Shown: positions 46,676 through 57,647, counted from the stretch's first letter. The stretch: 64,000 bases of DNA from Yponomeuta sedellus (GCA_934045075.1 OW203722.1:14384796-14448795), one strand, 5' to 3'. Notes: generated from the letters alone by a model not told the origin. Numbers and translations: made by a program.

Positions 46676-46795
46676 ATAAAAAATTGTGTAGAAATTTGTC
46701 AAAATAATTCAAATCAATCAAACAAAAACGCTGTTCTCGTGATCGTTCACCACATGATTTATAAAGTTTTTTTTTTAACTTCATTCAACTTGATT

Positions 46796-46940
46796 GATAA
46801 GCGCATCTGCCTTCTATGTAAGAGGTCCCGGGTTCGAACCCCGGCTGGGGAAAAAAACCCCAGGTCTTAGATGTTTACATGTTTGTGATGTGGTTGTTTC
46901 TGGTTCCCACGACACAGGTTATGTATGTATGTAAATATTG
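46796..46940 (+). mobile_element. SINE-B copy 2, 5'-truncated
   Basis: Matches 34550-34700, including 'gaggtcccgggttcgaa' and 'ggttcccacgacacagg'. It begins inside the head. Confidence 0.75.
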
Positions 46941-46995
46941 TGTTACGTTACGTTACGCTACGTTACGCTACATTACGTTATGTTATGTCATGTTA
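46941..46995 (+). repeat. Degenerate (GTTAC)n pentanucleotide run
   Basis: About eleven units of TTACG/CTACG/TTATG type. Not the insect telomere unit TTAGG. Confidence 0.75.
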
Positions 46996-47148
46996 AATCC
47001 TTGAGTACGATATGTTGGGTAAGTACTACGAGTACAGTGATACCTTCTAATAAACTTATAGGCCGGCGTAGCCGAAGGTATATTTGGATACATTGCTACA
47101 AGTTTGTTTAACGATGTCGGTCGCGTAGAGAATAACAGTGTTATTTAT

Positions 47149-47270
47149 AGAAACACGATTTAACCACTTCAAAAATAAATAGTCCGCAGTAAAGCTTTTT
47201 CCTGTACCACAGACTGTTTATACTGCATTTAAGGAGTGTTTTAAGGAATCGTTTTTTATAAAAACACATT
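47149..47270. mobile_element. Hairpin MITE related to 2960-3057
   Basis: The left end 'tttatagaaacacgattt' and the complement of the right end ('tttataaaaaacgattcc') match imperfectly. The interior shares 'agactgttta' with the relative in the tandem duplication. Confidence 0.5.
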
Positions 47271-47309
47271 AGATTTATTAAAAATATAATTTATTGAGCC
47301 TTATTAAAT

Positions 47310-47480
47310 ATAACATAACCTCACGCCTGTATCACAGAGAGGTAGGCAGAGACCAGGGATTGCCACTTGCCACGATCCTGAGAGACCACCTTCTCTTCAT
47401 TAACGTTCATTAGTCGTTGCATGCACGCATGCCGGTTTCGGATACTTTCTACCTTGCCCTTTGCTAATACATCCCCTGTT
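47310..47480 (+). repeat. Dispersed repeat shared with 21445-21515
   Basis: Shared blocks are 'ctcacgcctgtatcacagag' and 'ccacgatcctg'. Common in lepidopteran DNA by memory; class not known. Confidence 0.5.
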
Positions 47481-47530
47481 TAGTCGAAGTATGTACGGCT
47501 GAGACGTCCCTTACTGAGGTTTGCTTACAG

Positions 47531-47623
47531 TATAGTCAATTTTATGTAGGTAATACGCCCTATCTTAACAAAGGAAAGGTCCTTTATTTAGATAGGTCAT
47601 TACAGTACACAAAATTGACTATA
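47531..47623. repeat. Imperfect hairpin of about 93 bases
   Basis: Arms of about 43 bases ('tatagtcaattttatgtagg' and its approximate complement) surround a very short loop. Probably a small mariner-like MITE relic. Confidence 0.6.
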
Positions 47624-48031
47624 TTCACAGATGGGAGGCATACCTACTGAAATGTTAACAGTATAACACTCAGCAATAACTTGACTAGTCAGTAGTCACG
47701 TAGTCAGAATGAGTTTGCACTGAACAAATGACTGTAAGACTTTTTTTACTATTGGTTAATTTGACTAAACTAAGAGCGCTCGGGGTGACTAGCTCATTTC
47801 CAATATGGATTCCAACGGATACACATTGTTACTGCTGCTCATTTTGTTCCTTCTCCGACAACATCGTTGTCGAATACGAAGATGAAAGAGGTAGCACTGG
47901 ATAGATTACTTAAAAATCTATGTGTAATAGATTTGTACTCGCCATACCACTGTTGTGTGGTGATTACCATTGACACATAGATTTTGGAAAGATCAGATGG
48001 ATCAAAGTGATATAAAACAATAATGGATTTT

Positions 48032-48903
48032 ACTATTTTTATTTTTAATGCACTAACCCGTGCTAAGGAACAAATTTAAAAACCTATTTAGAGGCTAAAA
48101 ATTTCACCCATGCCGGGATTCGAACCCGCAACCTCTGGCTATCCGTGCCAGCGCTCTACCAATTGAGCCAATGGGCGACTCACGGCATCAGTGAAATTTC
48201 GAACCTCTTTACACTATTCTCTGTATTACGTACAGGCAGCGACATCTGACTTAAGCAAATTGCATTACTTCCAGCCCCGACTACCTACTTTGCAGTTAGG
48301 TTTTAACATCGGAACGATATCGCTGTACCCACATGATTATACTATTTTTATTTTTAATGCACTAACCCGTGCTAAGGAACAAATTTAAAAACCTATTTAG
48401 AGGCTAAAAATTTTCACCCATGCCGGGATTCGAACCCGCAACCTCTGGCTATCCGTGCCAGCGCTCTACCAATTGAGCCAATGGGCCGTGAGTCGCCCAT
48501 TGGCTCAATTGGTAGAGCGCTGGCACGGATAGCCAGAGGTTGCGGGTTCGAATCCCGGCATGGGTGAAATTTTTAGCCTCTAAATAGGTTTTTAAATTTG
48601 TTCCTTAGCACGGGTTAGTGCATTAAAAATAAAAATAGTATAATCATGTGGGTACAGCGATATCGTTCCGATGTTAAAACCTAACTGCAAAGTAGGTAGT
48701 CGGGGCTGGAAGTAATGCAATTTGCTTAAGTCAGATGTCGCTGCCTGTACGTAATACAGAGAATAGTGTAAAGAGGTTCGAAATTTCACTGATGCCGTGA
48801 GTCGCCCATTGGCTCAATTGGTAGAGCGCTGGCACGGATAGCCAGAGGTTGCGGGTTCGAATCCCGGCATGGGTGAAATTTTTAGCCTCTAAATAGGTTT
48901 TTA
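48032..48903 (-). mobile_element. SINE-A copy f: palindromic SINE array
   Basis: 872 bases, palindrome centred near 48490, with arms of about 410 bases. tRNA-like heads lie at about 48106-48176 and 48416-48486 (minus) and at 48495-48565 and 48804-48874 (plus). Reading the minus strand, it starts with 'aaaaacctatttagaggc' at the right and ends with the sense tail and A-rich end at the left. A single 13 bp target duplication, AATAATGGATTTT, flanks it (48019-48031 and 48904-48916). It differs from copy e at shared sites (for example 'tccagccccgac' against 'ttaaagcctcgac') while its own two arms agree, so it arose separately. Confidence 0.9.
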
Positions 48904-48916
48904 AATAATGGATTTT

Positions 48917-49479
48917 TTTAACTATGTCCAAAGGTCCAAAAAATCAGTCTACAAATTATGGCGTCTTCTTCTTGAGAATACTATCTACCTGCGGTATTTT
49001 TTCTGCTGAGGTTTTGTTTTCAAATCGGACAAGACTGACCGAGATTGGATTTTAACTATAAATTTCAGTTTCATTTTTTGATATTTCAGTAGGTATCAAA
49101 CATGTCGTTGGTATGTAATTTGCAACTTGCTACATAATACCCATGTGCTTGCAACACTAATCTAACGCCGTCTGATCGCACGCGACTAGGCGTCGTACAT
49201 GCCACCGCAAGCTTGGAACGCTGCAGCCGTGCTTCTGACGCGCGACCACCACGCGGCTGTATAAATATGTATGGATTACGGGTCGCGCTACTGCAGCGTG
49301 ACTTAGAAGCGCTACTTTCACGAGGCAAAAACGCTTATTTGTGAAAGCAATCTAAAGCCCAAAGTATTGTAAGTCACTTGCCGCGTCCACAGCCCATAAA
49401 ACCTAAGATAAATCCGAAAATCAATCCATAATGTGAAGTCTAAGTAATTTATTCAAGTTATTACCCCACATTGTACTTT
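48917..49479. other. Gene-free stretch
   Basis: No gene or repeat family recognised. GC content rises at 49160-49260 without a convincing reading frame. Confidence 0.35.
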
Positions 49480-49592
49480 TTAAAGCTTTATATTTGTAGA
49501 CTCTAATCAGGTTACAAAAAGGTATTTCTCTGTAAAATCTGTGTAATTTCCATTTTTATATACAATAAAGTGTTTTCTATCTATCTATTTAA
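49480..49592 (+). repeat. LINE 3' tail with (CTAT)n
   Basis: 'acaataaagtgttttctatc' followed by a short CTAT repeat, as in RTE-type LINE tails. The inverse of the tail at 7190-7250. Confidence 0.55.
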
Positions 49593-49902
49593 ACTTTAAT
49601 ATTAGAAGGTATTTACCTACCTACACCCATATATCACGTGCCACCATGATATGATACGTACAAGCATGATGAGATTGAATCTTTTAAAATGAACATACTG
49701 TCTATAACGTGGGAAGCAAGTAAAATTGTCTGACTGATGTCGGCGGAACTAATCTTGGGATTACCACGTTGACCGGAGGCAGGCGGGTAGCGTTGCGTCG
49801 TGAGTTGTGGCGCGCGCTGCTGTCAGGAGCCATGCCCGATGCCCGTTCCTCCCGTAAAATGCTAAACGATTAAGGTACAATCACACTGATCCTACACACC
49901 AG

Positions 49903-50207
49903 AGTGCTTAGTGCGAGTTTTTTAACTACTCGATCGCGTTAACGTAAACTCATATTTCTATGGCATCGAGGAAGCGCCACCTAGTGACAAGTATGGAAAT
50001 TAAAATTGCTGAGTGCGAGTTGTAATGGTTTACGTTGAGAAGTGAACACGTTTACCAGCCAAAACACGAATAAACGCGAATGCGAGTTGTACTGTGACAG
50101 CTTTTTGCCAGTTCGAACGGTTAACTTACTCATACTCACCACTCAATGCTCGATTAACGCGGTAGTAAAGTCATTCGATTGGATCTGTCAAACTCGCACT
50201 AAGCACT
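49903..50207. mobile_element. MITE with AGTGCTTAGTGCGAGTTT ends and CAG target duplication
   Basis: A perfect 18 bp terminal inverted repeat (49903-49920 and 50190-50207) is flanked by CAG on both sides (49900-49902, 50208-50210). No coding capacity. Confidence 0.8.
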
Positions 50208-50677
50208 CAGACGCATGCGATGCGACATCGGAAGGTCCGTCGTATGTGATGCGCCACACGTCAGATCCAGAACCACACTCGTCTTACGCCTCGGACATCG
50301 TCGTGAGGCATCGGGCGACTCCCTCCACCTTCCGATATGGACCTGTCGTGTTTTATGCATAGCATAAGAAACGTAGGCTGAGTTAGCTTCATACTCAAGC
50401 GGCCATATCGCACGTGACGTCTAGGGATGTAAAGCGGTAATATTACTTTCGTAAAATTCGGTAATTTACCATATTTTACGTAAAATATTATATTTTACGG
50501 TAAGCTACGCTAAAATTGGGTATAATATGATTTAACTCTTACTAAGAATACTATTGCGACCGCACGGCTGCAATTTTTGAAAGTTTCGAGTCCGTGCAAC
50601 AGATGGAGCCAGTCACTCACTGCGACCGATCATCACTATTTTTTTTCTCTTCTTCATGGCTTGTGCGGTTTGTACAT

Positions 50678-52768
50678 TACGATGGCATAAGTCTAGATAT
50701 GATCATTGCTACACTGCCATTTGCGTTGACTACAATCACTGAAATTATAAACAGATCCATTACCACATCTACTTTCCCAGACTACTGGAAGACGGCTGTT
50801 GTCCGACCAATTCCTAAAATATCCAACCCTGTTGAAGTTTCTGACCTCCGACCGATTAGCTTATTGCCTGTAGTATCTAAAATTTTGGAAAAAGTTATAT
50901 ACGATCAGGTAATCCGCTACTGCGAGGAGAACTGTATCCTTCCAAAAACCCAATCAGGTTTCAGGAAAAGTCATAGTACAGGGACTGCTCTGCTGGACGT
51001 CGTAGATAATATTTTATATGCTCAGGACTCAGGAAGTGGAAGCATTTTAACTTTATTGGATTTTTCACGTGCTTTTGACTCAATAAATACGGATCTTCTA
51101 TTGTCAAAATTATCCTATTATGGTTTTGACTCGGATAGCGTCAAGTGGTTCAAAAGCTACTTAACAGATCGTAGGCAGCGAGTAATCCTACATGAGTCAG
51201 ATGGTACTACGAAAATATCCGAGGATAAGGCCGTTCTATTATAGGGCCTTTGCTTTTCATTATATATACCTCAGAAATAACCGACTGCATTAAAAACTGC
51301 AAGTATCATATACTCGTATATGCAGATGATTTGCAAACGTATACGAAATTAATTCCATCAGAGGCTGATGCTTGTGTACTGCGTCTGAATGAAGACCTCG
51401 AAAGAGTTGCACTGTGGGCCGAAAGAAACTGCCTCGTACTTAATCCGAAAAAGTCCAAATATATGATATTAGGCTCAAAAAATCAAATTGACAAATTAGA
51501 AAAATGCAATATTCGTATACAGTTAAATGGAAATGACATTGAACGTGTTATGGAAGCACGTAATCTGGGTGTTTTAATGGACGGTGAATTACACTTTGAG
51601 CACCATATCCAGGAAGTGGTTAGAAATTGTTTTTATCGGCTGAAGACACTTTATCGTATTCGAGGTTTTATTAGTGAAACGCTCCGCATAAGGCTATGTG
51701 AGACCTTAGTTTTGTCTAAATTAAATTACTGCGCCACCGCGTATGGTCCCTGTTTACTAAAACGGACTCAAAATCTGATCCAACGGGTGCAGAACGCCTG
51801 TGCTCGTTACTGTTTCCATGTTCCGCCTCGCTTTCATGTGACTCCCTTCCTTAACGGCGCGAACATACTAAAGATGGAAGCGAGACAAAACCTTCATTTA
51901 GCAACACTATTGTTCGGGATCATAAAAACATGCACGCCTCCCTATCTGTACGAAAAACTTACCTGGAGACACTCGCGTCGAGCAGAAGGGGTGAGAACAG
52001 TTTCTGCATTGCTCAGTGTACCGAAACATAGGACAGCGGCCTTTCGTGGCAGTTTTAGGTACGCAGCAACCAAATGCTGGAACAATATACCACCGCCATT
52101 ACGCAACAGTAAAAACAGAACAATCTTCAAGCACCACTACAAAGAATATCTGATTCAAATACAAAAATCAAAATATAGTTGCAACGTACGCGTACCTCTA
52201 AGCGTAGCTGGTCCTTCTATAACTCGTTTGCACTAGGTAGATATTCCTCGATGAATCGGCGACTGCGCCTACCGCACCGGCAAAATACAAATCACCTCTC
52301 ATTATATTTGCTTGCTTCACAATTATTCACCCAGTTATTTATTTATTGCATACCCACACACTTTGTTACATTATATCGCAGTACACTTTACATACCAACT
52401 ATTAGGCATGCATTTATTTGATTTTCTTTCTGTTTTGTAAGTATTCAATAATTTTTGTTTTTTTTTTATTTTCACAAACACGCGACTAACTCGCAACATG
52501 GTCTCGACAGAATATCAGCGTTGTGGTTAGATACCTCGGTGGCTGCTTCAACACATGCTGAGTCGGGAATCATTTTAGGGGCTCAATACTTTAAAACTTT
52601 AAATAAATTACTTCTACTAGGTCTACATATTTTTCTGTGCTGTTCTATTCAATTGTTTTTTTTTTTGTGTTTTGTTAAGATTTGCGTTTTTTATGTTTTT
52701 TGTTACCGTTTGGTTTTGTTTTTGAAGTATTGTACCTTTAAATAAATTGTTTCTCTCTCTCTCTCTCA
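50678..52768 (+). mobile_element. 5'-truncated CR1/Jockey-type LINE inside the hAT element
   Basis: Reverse-transcriptase ORF, then a 3' UTR with AATAAA (about 52740) and a TC-repeat tail (52752-52768). There is no endonuclease domain, so the copy is 5'-truncated in the usual LINE manner. The exact 5' edge and target duplication are unresolved. Confidence 0.85.
50690..52236 (+). pseudogene. LINE reverse transcriptase, frameshifted
   Basis: The first frame (to 51244) has the N-terminal RT motifs: FPDYWKTAVVRPIPK, LRPISLLPVVSKILEKVI, SGFRKSHSTGTALL and LLDFSRAFDSINTDLLLSKL (catalytic Asp, motif A). The next frame (51250-52236) continues with GPLLFIIYTSEITD, VYADDLQTY (catalytic YADD) and a C-terminal region ending PSITRLH. 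Around 51225-51245 a few bases are missing, and the conserved GVPQGS block is damaged, so no active enzyme can result. The ATG at 50594 lies in hAT sequence and is not a real start. Confidence 0.88.
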
Positions 52769-53210
52769 CATTAGCCAGTGTCAAGTAAGATTTTTTGCGA
52801 AACTTTAATTATCATCAATAAATGGTAGGTAATGAATGAGTGATGATGATAGATGTCGAATGTATGTGATATTTAGTTCAATAAAGATGTGGTACTTTAT
52901 TGAAACTTCACACGGACTTCTTGAGAGAATATGAAAAGTGATGTTGCACTGTTTTGTTCTATTTGCTATATGGTGGTTAATAATCTACCATTATTACACA
53001 TTAATATTTGCTAAAACGCTTATTTCAGACAATTTCACGCTCGTCTTACCCCCCGCCATACTTTTCAGCATACATACGTAGCCGGAAATTTTACCGTAAT
53101 ACATATAAATTACCGTAAAATATCCGTATTTTACCAGCGTTTACGTAATTTTGCAACCCTAGTGACGTCTCGGCGCCATCGTGTACGTAGGATCAGTGTG
53201 GCTCTACCTT

Positions 53211-54628
53211 CATGCTCTGCGGACATGGATTGTTTTTCCTTGGGCCGGGCCACACTGCAAAATGTTGGTCACCTACTTAAATATTAAGTATGACTCAAAA
53301 TTGGTCGCTGGTAGTGCTTCTGCGGAACTCATCAGAAACTAGTGAACTCAATGATTTAAGTACAATATACTAAGAGTTTTTGATTCAAAACGTGTTTGAG
53401 TTTATTACGCTATGAGAACTGAACAGAGTTCACCGGTAAACTTATTGCATACATTATCTGTCATGGCTTCGAATCCTATTAATTCCAATTGCATTTAAAA
53501 GTGTCAGATTATCGGCGTAAAGTTTGGTTAAGCGGGTTGGGTCACAATTTATGTCAGTACTCGACCGCAGATGCGGTGCGAGACGGTCGCGCATTGCGGC
53601 TCGATGTGGAACAACAAAGACGATAATTAAACACTTGGACCGGAGCAGGCTCCGGCCCCGCCGGATAACGCTGATATCCGGATAACTAACCGACAAGTTC
53701 CATTATATCTGCACCAGCAATCCACGTAACTTCTAAACCTTGTGCTCTTGTATGACGCACATTGATACATCATATTACTACTAATTTTTTTTATGTTCTT
53801 AACTCCGGTCCGTAAACAGTTTACGAAAACAATGGTGATGGGTTGCCCGTGGTAGGAAACCAATTCCACTGCGCTTTTATTGTTAGTTAGGTATAACTAT
53901 AATATATTTTATATTACAAAGTGTGACTGACGATGTGATTGCATATTAATAACTATATGATACATTCTATAACTGACAAGAACTTAGCTGCGGGTTTGCC
54001 AAGGGACATTCGAATGGTGGCGTGGTGTTCGAGTCATATTTTGTCTCCCTCCAAAATGGTTGAGACTGCTGATGGCTGATAACTGCGTTGTGCTCATGAA
54101 CGGATGCTGTTCGTGTGTCTCTCCGCAGCACTTATGTTTGCCCTACTTTTGTAAGACTTTAACTAATGCTTTGCCATTTAAAGCTATTGATGGCAATCAT
54201 AAAATCTTATTAAGTATAAGTATAGATGGCAACTGATGCATTTGGCTTAAGATGACCTGGGAAAGGATGGTCAGAGTGGATTTTTTTCCTACTGCCGGCT
54301 ACAGCGGCTAACATTTTACATTGTATATTGACATTCAGCAAACAGAATGTAAATTCCTTACGTCGAAATAAATTGATTTGATTGTTTGATCCTCACTGCG
54401 AGGTAGCCGTATTGATTTGTACAAATGTGTGTTTATTCTAAGTCTGTGATGTTATTGCCTGATTACCGTAGGATGAGGGACTCCTAGTTTGGAACCAGTA
54501 TGGCTACCTATTTTGTATTGAAATTGTTATTGATATTATGTCTAATTAAAATTACAATGAACATACCTAACGAGGTTTCTCAAAGTGGTAGAACTGATGA
54601 AACCGCAAATTAACTAATAGTTTAGACC
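53211..54628. other. Intergenic stretch before the cuticle gene
   Basis: Contains a LINE tail repeat at 54305-54390 shared with 25195-25275. Otherwise unrecognised. No gene supported. Confidence 0.45.
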
Positions 54629-54635
54629 TATAAAT
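54629..54635 (+). promoter_or_regulatory. Probable TATA box of the cuticle gene
   Basis: TATAAAT lies 77-83 bases upstream of the start codon, allowing a short 5' UTR. No clear arthropod TCAGT initiator was seen at the expected distance. Confidence 0.45.
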
Positions 54636-54711
54636 ACGAAGATGAATATCGTTTTGCAATACTGTTAATGGGAAGCAGTGTACGAAACAAGTAAATTTGT
54701 GAGTAATTTAA

Positions 54712-55419
54712 ATGAAGGAATTTTCAGTGTGCATTATGTTTGTGTTGGGATCTGCTCTCGGCGCGCGGCGCCCTCATCGAGTGAGATTATTATCGCCGAC
54801 GACTACAGCGTCTCCTGCAGAACGTGATTTCATTTGCACTGAGGAGAATGCCTACTATCCAATGGTGAGACAATGTGACGCGTACTTTGAGTGCAGAAAT
54901 TGGAAAGCGACGGTGAAATTTTGCCCTGATGGGTTGCTGTTTAAGCCTGACCTGCCGTTCGTGAGCTATCCTTGCTTGTACCCACTCGACGTGAACTGTG
55001 AGGAACGCCCGCTAACGCAAGTGCCTCAGCCGACAGTGGAGTGTCCGCGCCGGTACGGGTTCTTCCGTGTCAACGACTCGACGGACTGCGGAGTGTACAA
55101 GAATTGTGTGGACGGCCGAGTATATACGCTTCACTGTCCGAAAGGCTTGGCGTACAACGAAAAGACCTACAGTTGCGATTGGGCGGACCAGGTGGAGGGC
55201 TGCGACGTGGAGTCGTTTGTCGGTTTCACTTGTCCAGGGCTATTCAGTGAGAACACAAACGCTCGACCTGTGAACTACGCGCACTCTACGGACTGCCGCA
55301 AGTTCTACGCGTGTGTTGCAGGCAAGCCGCGGCTCGTCTCCTGTGCCGAGGACGAGGTTTTTGACGAGTATACTAGCCGGTGTGAACCTCGCGACTATGC
55401 TATTTGTAATCTTGCATAG
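54712..55419 (+). CDS. Cuticular protein analogous to peritrophins 3 (obstructor-like), complete
   Basis: 235 codons in one exon. Residues 1-18 (MKEFSVCIMFVLGSALGA) form a signal peptide. A short Arg/Thr-rich stretch precedes three chitin-binding peritrophin-A (CBM14) domains, each with six cysteines: about residues 41-95 (CTEENAYYPM to LDVNC), 110-165 (CPRRYGFF to VEGC) and 173-232 (CPGLFSEN to DYAIC). Length, three domains and spacing fit the CPAP3/obstructor family, secreted proteins that bind chitin in the assembling cuticle. The aromatic residues expected in chitin contact are present (YFEC, YKNC, FYAC). A TATA box lies upstream and AATAAA downstream. Most family genes have introns, so a single exon is mildly unusual. 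Which CPAP3 subtype it is cannot be decided here. Confidence 0.92.
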   Translation: MKEFSVCIMFVLGSALGARRPHRVRLLSPTTTASPAERDFICTEENAYYPMVRQCDAYFECRNWKATVKFCPDGLLFKPDLPFVSYPCLYPLDVNCEERPLTQVPQPTVECPRRYGFFRVNDSTDCGVYKNCVDGRVYTLHCPKGLAYNEKTYSCDWADQVEGCDVESFVGFTCPGLFSENTNARPVNYAHSTDCRKFYACVAGKPRLVSCAEDEVFDEYTSRCEPRDYAICNLA

Positions 55420-55550
55420 ATTTAAATTAAAATGTAATAACCCAATTTTTTATGCAGTTGGATCGGTGTGACAAAGTCGGTTGAAACGACACTTGAGTGG
55501 ATTATGGTCATTACACTGTCGAGTTGACATGTATTTAATGATTAATACGA

Positions 55551-55556
55551 AATAAA
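55551..55556 (+). promoter_or_regulatory. Poly(A) signal of the cuticle gene
   Basis: AATAAA about 130 bases after the stop codon. Confidence 0.5.
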
Positions 55557-55559
55557 AAT

Positions 55560-56988
55560 ATAGGTATGTATTGGACACTACAAAATGAAGTGGTCATTAA
55601 TACCTACACATCACACATCTTATTTTTCCTAATCTCACCTTGGTTTGCTAATATCTCAACTATTTAATAGAATAAGTACCTACAGTAATTATGACTTATT
55701 TGATATTTTGTAACTACAAAGCGATACTTATAATTATTATTATTGTAGTATTGTGGTTAGTGGTTATCATACTTAGTGCTAGTGGCTATACAAAGATGGA
55801 ATCAACTATAACTGTTGACAAGGAGTTGGAAGCCGAAGTGGGCGCGTTGAATAAAAGTTTAATAATGGGTAAAGTCCGATGGCTAAAGTTCGCACTGTAA
55901 CGACGTTTTCCCGCAAGTTAGCCCGCGGCAAAATAAAACCAACAACTGATGCGAGCCCGCTGTCCGTACTCCTGGCTTCCCGATATCAATAACAGTTTTG
56001 AAACATTTCTTTACTTTATACAAGCGGCTATTTGGATCGCGATTCGAAGGAACCGAAGACGGGCTTAAATGATACACGAGTGTTATGAGGATTTTCCCGG
56101 ATCGGACCGGGACTAACTTTGGATGACTGCCTTTACGGTGCCTGCGCGATGAGGGGATCGCTATCCCTGCCTTCACCTACCCACAAACAAATTGTTTATT
56201 GGATTACCGCGAGCAATTTAACAACTACGTGCCTCGTTAATTCTAATAAACGGTCGGGATTTAACTACTGGCCTAGTGTCGGAAATAGTCTGCGCTAATG
56301 ATGTTGTAACCTATTAACACGGCGACACGTTTCGTTCGACAAAATTAAATTTGACCAAGTCCGAGGCGTATGGAGTAATTACACAAAATCGTGGGCCGGC
56401 CGGCCGGTAAATATTGACTATTCCCCGCACGCTCACCGGGAGCGTAGATCGCCCCAATCGGCCAGCAAATAAGATCACTTAAATTCCAACCCCGTACCCT
56501 TGCACCGAGATAGTGGGGCCAGTTAGTCAGTTACGTATGTGGGTCTCACCTACCTAGTAATTACACAAAGAAACTGAATCAAAGAAAACGTTAAGACAAT
56601 TCCTTCGCTCGCCATTACACTTGCAGCGATAAAGTCGGCGCTAACTTTAAATTTACAGTTCCTGACCGAGCCAGTTATTAAGTTCATAGTAGTTGGCTTG
56701 ATAGATAAAGCTTTTCCGGGACTTGCATCTAACGTAGGAGCGTAGCGGTTATCTTTTTTCACTATTGGATAAATGATAAAACGTATATTATCCACAAACC
56801 AAGGGTTGACTGGAGGAAAATGCTACTTAGCATTAAGTATCCCTTTGTACCTCATATGTTATGTTTTGTGGAATGAAGAATTTAATTATAATTTAATTTT
56901 TTTAATAATAAATAAGAAACCGGCTGACGAGAATCCAATGACCAATGAATGTAGATGAAATAAGGTATTTTCTAGACTTCTAGTACGG
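55560..56988. other. Intergenic stretch
   Basis: Nothing firmly coding. A hydrophobic 69-codon frame at 55691-55900 is AT-driven. A GGCCGGCCGGCC self-complementary motif lies at about 56394-56405. Moderately GC-rich DNA at 55900-56540 was not recognised. Confidence 0.4.
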
Positions 56989-57340
56989 GTATGTATGTAT
57001 GTATGTATGTATGTATGTATGTATGTATGTATGTATGTATGTATGTATGTATGTATGTATGTATGTATGTATGTATGTATGTATGTATGTATGTATGTAT
57101 GTATGTATGTATGTATGTATGTATGTATGTATGTATGTATGTATGTATGTATGTATGTATGTATGTATGTATGTATGTATGTATGTATGTATGTATGTAT
57201 GTATGTATGTATGTATGTATGTATGTATGTATGTATGTATGTATGTATGTATGTATGTATGTATGTATGTATGTATGTATGCATGCATGCATGCATGCAT
57301 GCATGCATGTATGTATGTATGTATGTATGTGTGTGTGTGT
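56989..57340 (+). repeat. (GTAT)n microsatellite with an ATGC block
   Basis: About 85 tetranucleotide units. A block of about seven ATGC units (57279-57308) interrupts it, and a short (GT)n run ends it. The long Cys/Met/Tyr/Val and His/Ile/Thr/Tyr frames through it are artefacts. Confidence 0.98.
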
Positions 57341-57647
57341 ATGAACGAATATGATCCTGATTTCACGATAGTTTATTTGTTGTTTTCGTTACACCATTGC
57401 TGGTTCGTCTCAAAGCAAGCTTCTTCGGATATTACAATGCCAATTACACTATCCATAGCTTGGACGTCCATAACCGATCGGTACACTAAAGGTGTCACAG
57501 AGTAGAGGCTGAGGTTTCATAAATGATCACGTAGACAGAGGCCAGTGAGTGACTCGCTGCGTCGATGACATTACTAAAGCCGTCCGGAATGCAATGGAAT
57601 CGATCTAAACGATACCAAATAGTAGGTCATTTCATATTCACGGGTAT

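Larger units (their letters stand above)
50422..53161. mobile_element. hAT-type DNA transposon, non-autonomous, carrying a LINE
   Basis: The ends TAGGGATGTAAA and TAGGGTTGCAAA (inverted) are of hAT type. An 8 bp target duplication, GTGACGTC (50414-50421 and 53162-53169), confirms the class. The subterminal DNA is rich in 'ttttacggtaa'-like motifs on both sides. No transposase is visible. About 2.1 kb of the interior is a LINE insertion. Confidence 0.85.
49872..53210. mobile_element. Outer TIR element containing nested insertions
   Basis: The left end 'aaggtacaatcacactgatc' and the complement of the right end ('aaggtagagccacactgatc') match over about 24-26 bases. The element's own sequence is about 0.3 kb. 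It has been entered by a MITE (49903-50207) and by a hAT element (50422-53161). Its target duplication is not resolved. Confidence 0.6.

Noticed and set aside
46941..46995. Interstitial telomere repeat
   Set aside because: The unit is TTACG-like and degenerate, not TTAGG.
45432..48789. Six almost identical 65-codon frames (MKFRTSLQYSLYY...)
   Set aside because: They lie wholly within SINE-A units, one per unit and in both orientations, and simply follow the repeat. There is no sign of translation.
17876..48874. Functional tRNA genes at the many tRNA-like segments
   Set aside because: All sit at fixed positions within dispersed SINE copies with common tails and target duplications; stems have mismatches and the loop lacks the usual T before the anticodon.
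55691..55900. 69-codon frame with a membrane-like segment downstream of the cuticle gene
   Set aside because: The hydrophobic run is due to ATT/TAT-rich DNA; no promoter or family evidence.
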